Source of the DNA: Marchantia polymorpha subsp. ruderalis
Lineage: Eukaryota > Streptophyta > Marchantiopsida > Marchantiales > Marchantiaceae
Assembly: GCA_037833965.1 (NCBI GenBank)
Contig: AP031358.1
Location: forward strand, 8,440,001-8,504,000
Direction of reading: 5' to 3'
Length of the DNA: 64,000 nucleotides
Part shown: positions 63,600 to 64,000 of the stretch, piece by piece
Numbering within the stretch: position 1 is the first letter of the stretch
Layout: every line of letters begins with the position of its first letter
Notes under the pieces: model-generated
Seen by the model: only the letters and a program-made list of their open reading frames with translations
The model's database searches: none
Told to the model about the DNA's origin: nothing
Position numbers and translations under genes: made by a program

Positions 63600-64000
63600 C
63601 TATAATGCGTAGGGAGATTGTTGCGGGGGCATGGCTGAACCCGATCCCACGCTGCCAACGCCATGGGCCTGCCAGTTGGGATTCGTCCCGCTGCCAGCGT
63701 TTGTGGGAGGATTCTTGGTCATCAAAATGTAGTAGACCTCGGAAAAAATGATGTCGAAAAAGGCGAACGCGGCAGCAGCTCCGAAAGTGCCCTTACGCAT
63801 CATCTCGCAAGTGATGGGAATGTTCTTGATATCGATGGACTGAGTTTTGGTGTGCACCGAGTTGCGATTCGCCCCCGCCAGCAGGCACACGCTCGATATG
63901 AACCACGAAAGCCTGCTCCACCCAGCCCCCGACAACAAATCATCATCCATTCCGATTTGCCATCTGCTCCCATCCCCTCTCAGAAGCTCTTTTGGCCTAA
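63600..64000 (-). CDS. DUF1218 membrane protein, 3' exon (partial, continues beyond the right edge)
   Basis: The minus-strand frame is open from the window edge to a stop at 63602-63600, giving the last 130 or so residues. Visible landmarks are WSRLSWFISSVCLLAGANRN, CEMMRKGTFGAAAAFAFF and FSEVYYILM, then a polar Gly/Ser/Pro tail. These match the last transmembrane helices of the DUF1218 family, plant-specific four-helix membrane proteins. Some members (MODIFYING WALL LIGNIN) affect cell wall lignin; the function of bryophyte members is unknown. An internal ATG at 63950 is not taken as the start because the conserved frame continues upstream into RWQIG. The N-terminal exons lie outside the window. 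Confidence 0.75.
   Translation of the reverse strand, partial: RPKELLRGDGSRWQIGMDDDLLSGAGWSRLSWFISSVCLLAGANRNSVHTKTQSIDIKNIPITCEMMRKGTFGAAAAFAFFDIIFSEVYYILMTKNPPTNAGSGTNPNWQAHGVGSVGSGSAMPPQQSPYAL

Overview
The window is nuclear DNA of a land plant. Its genes carry many GT-AG introns of about 80 to 1,150 bases. It encodes plant-restricted families (an APO-type chloroplast RNA-binding protein and a DUF1218 wall-type membrane protein) and the plant form of LIN-9 (ALWAYS EARLY). Two promoter regions carry the plant telo-box AAACCCTAA. The codon-level resemblance of the proteins and the contrast between moderate-GC genes and very AT-rich intergenic blocks suggest a bryophyte, perhaps a moss. That is an impression, not a proven assignment.

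Layout. A probable first exon of an unidentified gene points left off the window (59-213, minus) and shares a telo-box promoter region with an ASNSD1-type asparagine-synthetase-domain gene (821-6570, plus). That gene has an apparent reading-frame break in exon 6. Convergent to it is a complete 19-exon ALWAYS EARLY/LIN9 gene (7672-16563, minus) with a (CT)44 microsatellite next to its first 5' splice site. A GC-richer leader zone follows, then an AT-rich block (about 18.2-23 kb) ending in four tandem copies of a 224-base repeat (23.9-24.8 kb). A five-exon gene for a RING / coiled-coil / seven-blade WD40 protein occupies 27887-31871 (plus). Convergent to it is a three-exon APO gene (33568-35452, minus).

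A second AT-rich block fills about 38.0-43.3 kb. It is followed by a GC-rich patch and the GA-rich leader of a nine-exon Hsp110-class HSP70 gene (45960-50197, plus). Next come an RBMX2/Ist3-type splicing factor with RRM, CCCH finger and RD/RG-rich tail (51976-54131, plus), a third AT-rich zone (about 55.6-59.3 kb) with faint minus-strand Ty1/copia-like islands, a cytosolic RPS15A gene with telo-boxes in its leader (60311-61075, plus), and the 3' exon of a DUF1218 gene running off the right edge (63600-64000, minus).

The genes look like unrelated housekeeping and regulatory loci: cell-cycle transcription (DREAM complex), protein folding, splicing, translation, chloroplast RNA metabolism and putative ubiquitin ligation. 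No operon-like, CRISPR or bacterial-type system is present. The strongest leads are the RING-CC-WD40 protein, the ASNSD1 frame break with a nearby donor that would restore frame, and several non-coding structures (perfect 16-base stem-loop, 224-base array, G-box foldback). Exon borders were assembled by hand from reading frame and GT/AG signals; they are phase-consistent except where noted.
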